From: SLQH01 sp964612995
GTDB lineage: Bacteria; Planctomycetota; UBA11346
DNA length: 5,147 bases
Assembly (NCBI GenBank): GCA_964612995.1
Contig: CAZTGE010000218.1
Span: forward strand, 1-5,147
Direction of reading: 5' to 3'
Within the stretch, counting starts at the first letter, position 1; each line of letters starts with the position of its first letter. This document shows positions 5,079 through 5,147 of this stretch, piece after piece. Made by a program: the position numbers and the translations under genes. The notes under the pieces were generated by a model, which saw only the letters and a list, made by a program, of their open reading frames with translations, did not search any database and was not told the origin of the DNA.

Positions 5079-5147
5079 TCAGCGGGCCGTCGCCTCGCCC
5101 TCGCCCTCGCCCTCGCCCTCGCCCTCGCCCTCGCCGAAGGCCAGGAT
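5079..5147 (-). CDS. Possible 3' end of a convergent gene with a Gly-Glu repeat tail (partial)
   Basis: On the minus strand, entering from the right edge, the frame reads ILAF, then seven Gly-Glu pairs, then ATAR and a TGA (complement of 5079-5081). It is 22 codons and is cut by the window end, so the body of the protein cannot be seen and the family is unknown. Support for coding is limited: the repeat unit is six bases, a whole number of codons, and the product is a soluble acidic tail of a kind known at protein C-termini. The other strand reads Ser-Pro, Arg-Pro or Ala-Leu pairs with no start nearby. The repeat may simply be a non-coding microsatellite. Confidence 0.3.
   Translation of the reverse strand: MLAFGEGEGEGEGEGEGEATAR
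5095..5135. repeat. Hexanucleotide tandem repeat (TCGCCC)6 plus partial unit
   Basis: Six perfect TCGCCC units run from 5095 to 5130, followed by TCGCC (5131-5135) and preceded by one five-base unit TCGCC (5090-5094). All units are identical, which suggests recent slippage and a length that may vary between strains. If the minus strand is coding, each unit adds one Gly-Glu pair without changing frame. Confidence 0.9.

Overview
This is a GC-rich window, clearly bacterial, with tightly packed plus-strand genes behind purine-rich ribosome binding sites. The protein families and the repeat-rich leader fit a high-GC proteobacterium, perhaps a gammaproteobacterium. That placement is a guess, because no ribosomal or other phylogenetic marker is present.

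Layout. Positions 1 to about 330 carry no convincing gene but are packed with DNA structure: a short CTCTGTG-type tandem motif at the left edge, five inverted repeats between 89 and 307, several GTAG tetranucleotides (three of them placed directly before a hairpin), and a 10-bp direct repeat at 42-51 and 305-314. This looks like a REP-like or MITE-like intergenic element. At about 361-560 lies what reads as the C-terminal scrap of a uroporphyrinogen decarboxylase (UroD)-family gene. It has lost its 5' part to the repeat region and its tail is probably frameshifted. Positions 564-693 are a short leader to the operon.

The core is a four-gene plus-strand operon: a ketoacyl-ACP synthase III (694-1698), then E1 alpha (1700-2710), E1 beta (2707-3699) and lipoylated E2 (3801-5009) of a branched-chain-type 2-oxoacid dehydrogenase complex. 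The first three genes are separated by 1 bp or overlap by 4 bp. E2 follows after a 101-bp gap that holds a 27-codon ORF whose stop overlaps a possible upstream E2 start. No E3 (lipoamide dehydrogenase) gene is in the window, so the complex probably borrows one from elsewhere. All key catalytic residues I looked for are present in all four proteins.

How they would work together (inference): E1 and E2 decarboxylate a 2-oxoacid, most simply one from Val, Leu or Ile, and deliver the acyl group as acyl-CoA. The KAS III then condenses that acyl-CoA with a malonyl-thioester to give a primed beta-ketoacyl chain. This is the logic of branched-chain fatty acid initiation and of some secondary metabolites with branched starter units. 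The dedicated co-operonic synthase is the most interesting biological point here.

After the E2 stop, 5010-5078 shows no strong terminator. The right edge has a hexanucleotide repeat that reads on the minus strand as the Gly-Glu-rich C-terminal tail of a possible convergent gene cut by the window end.
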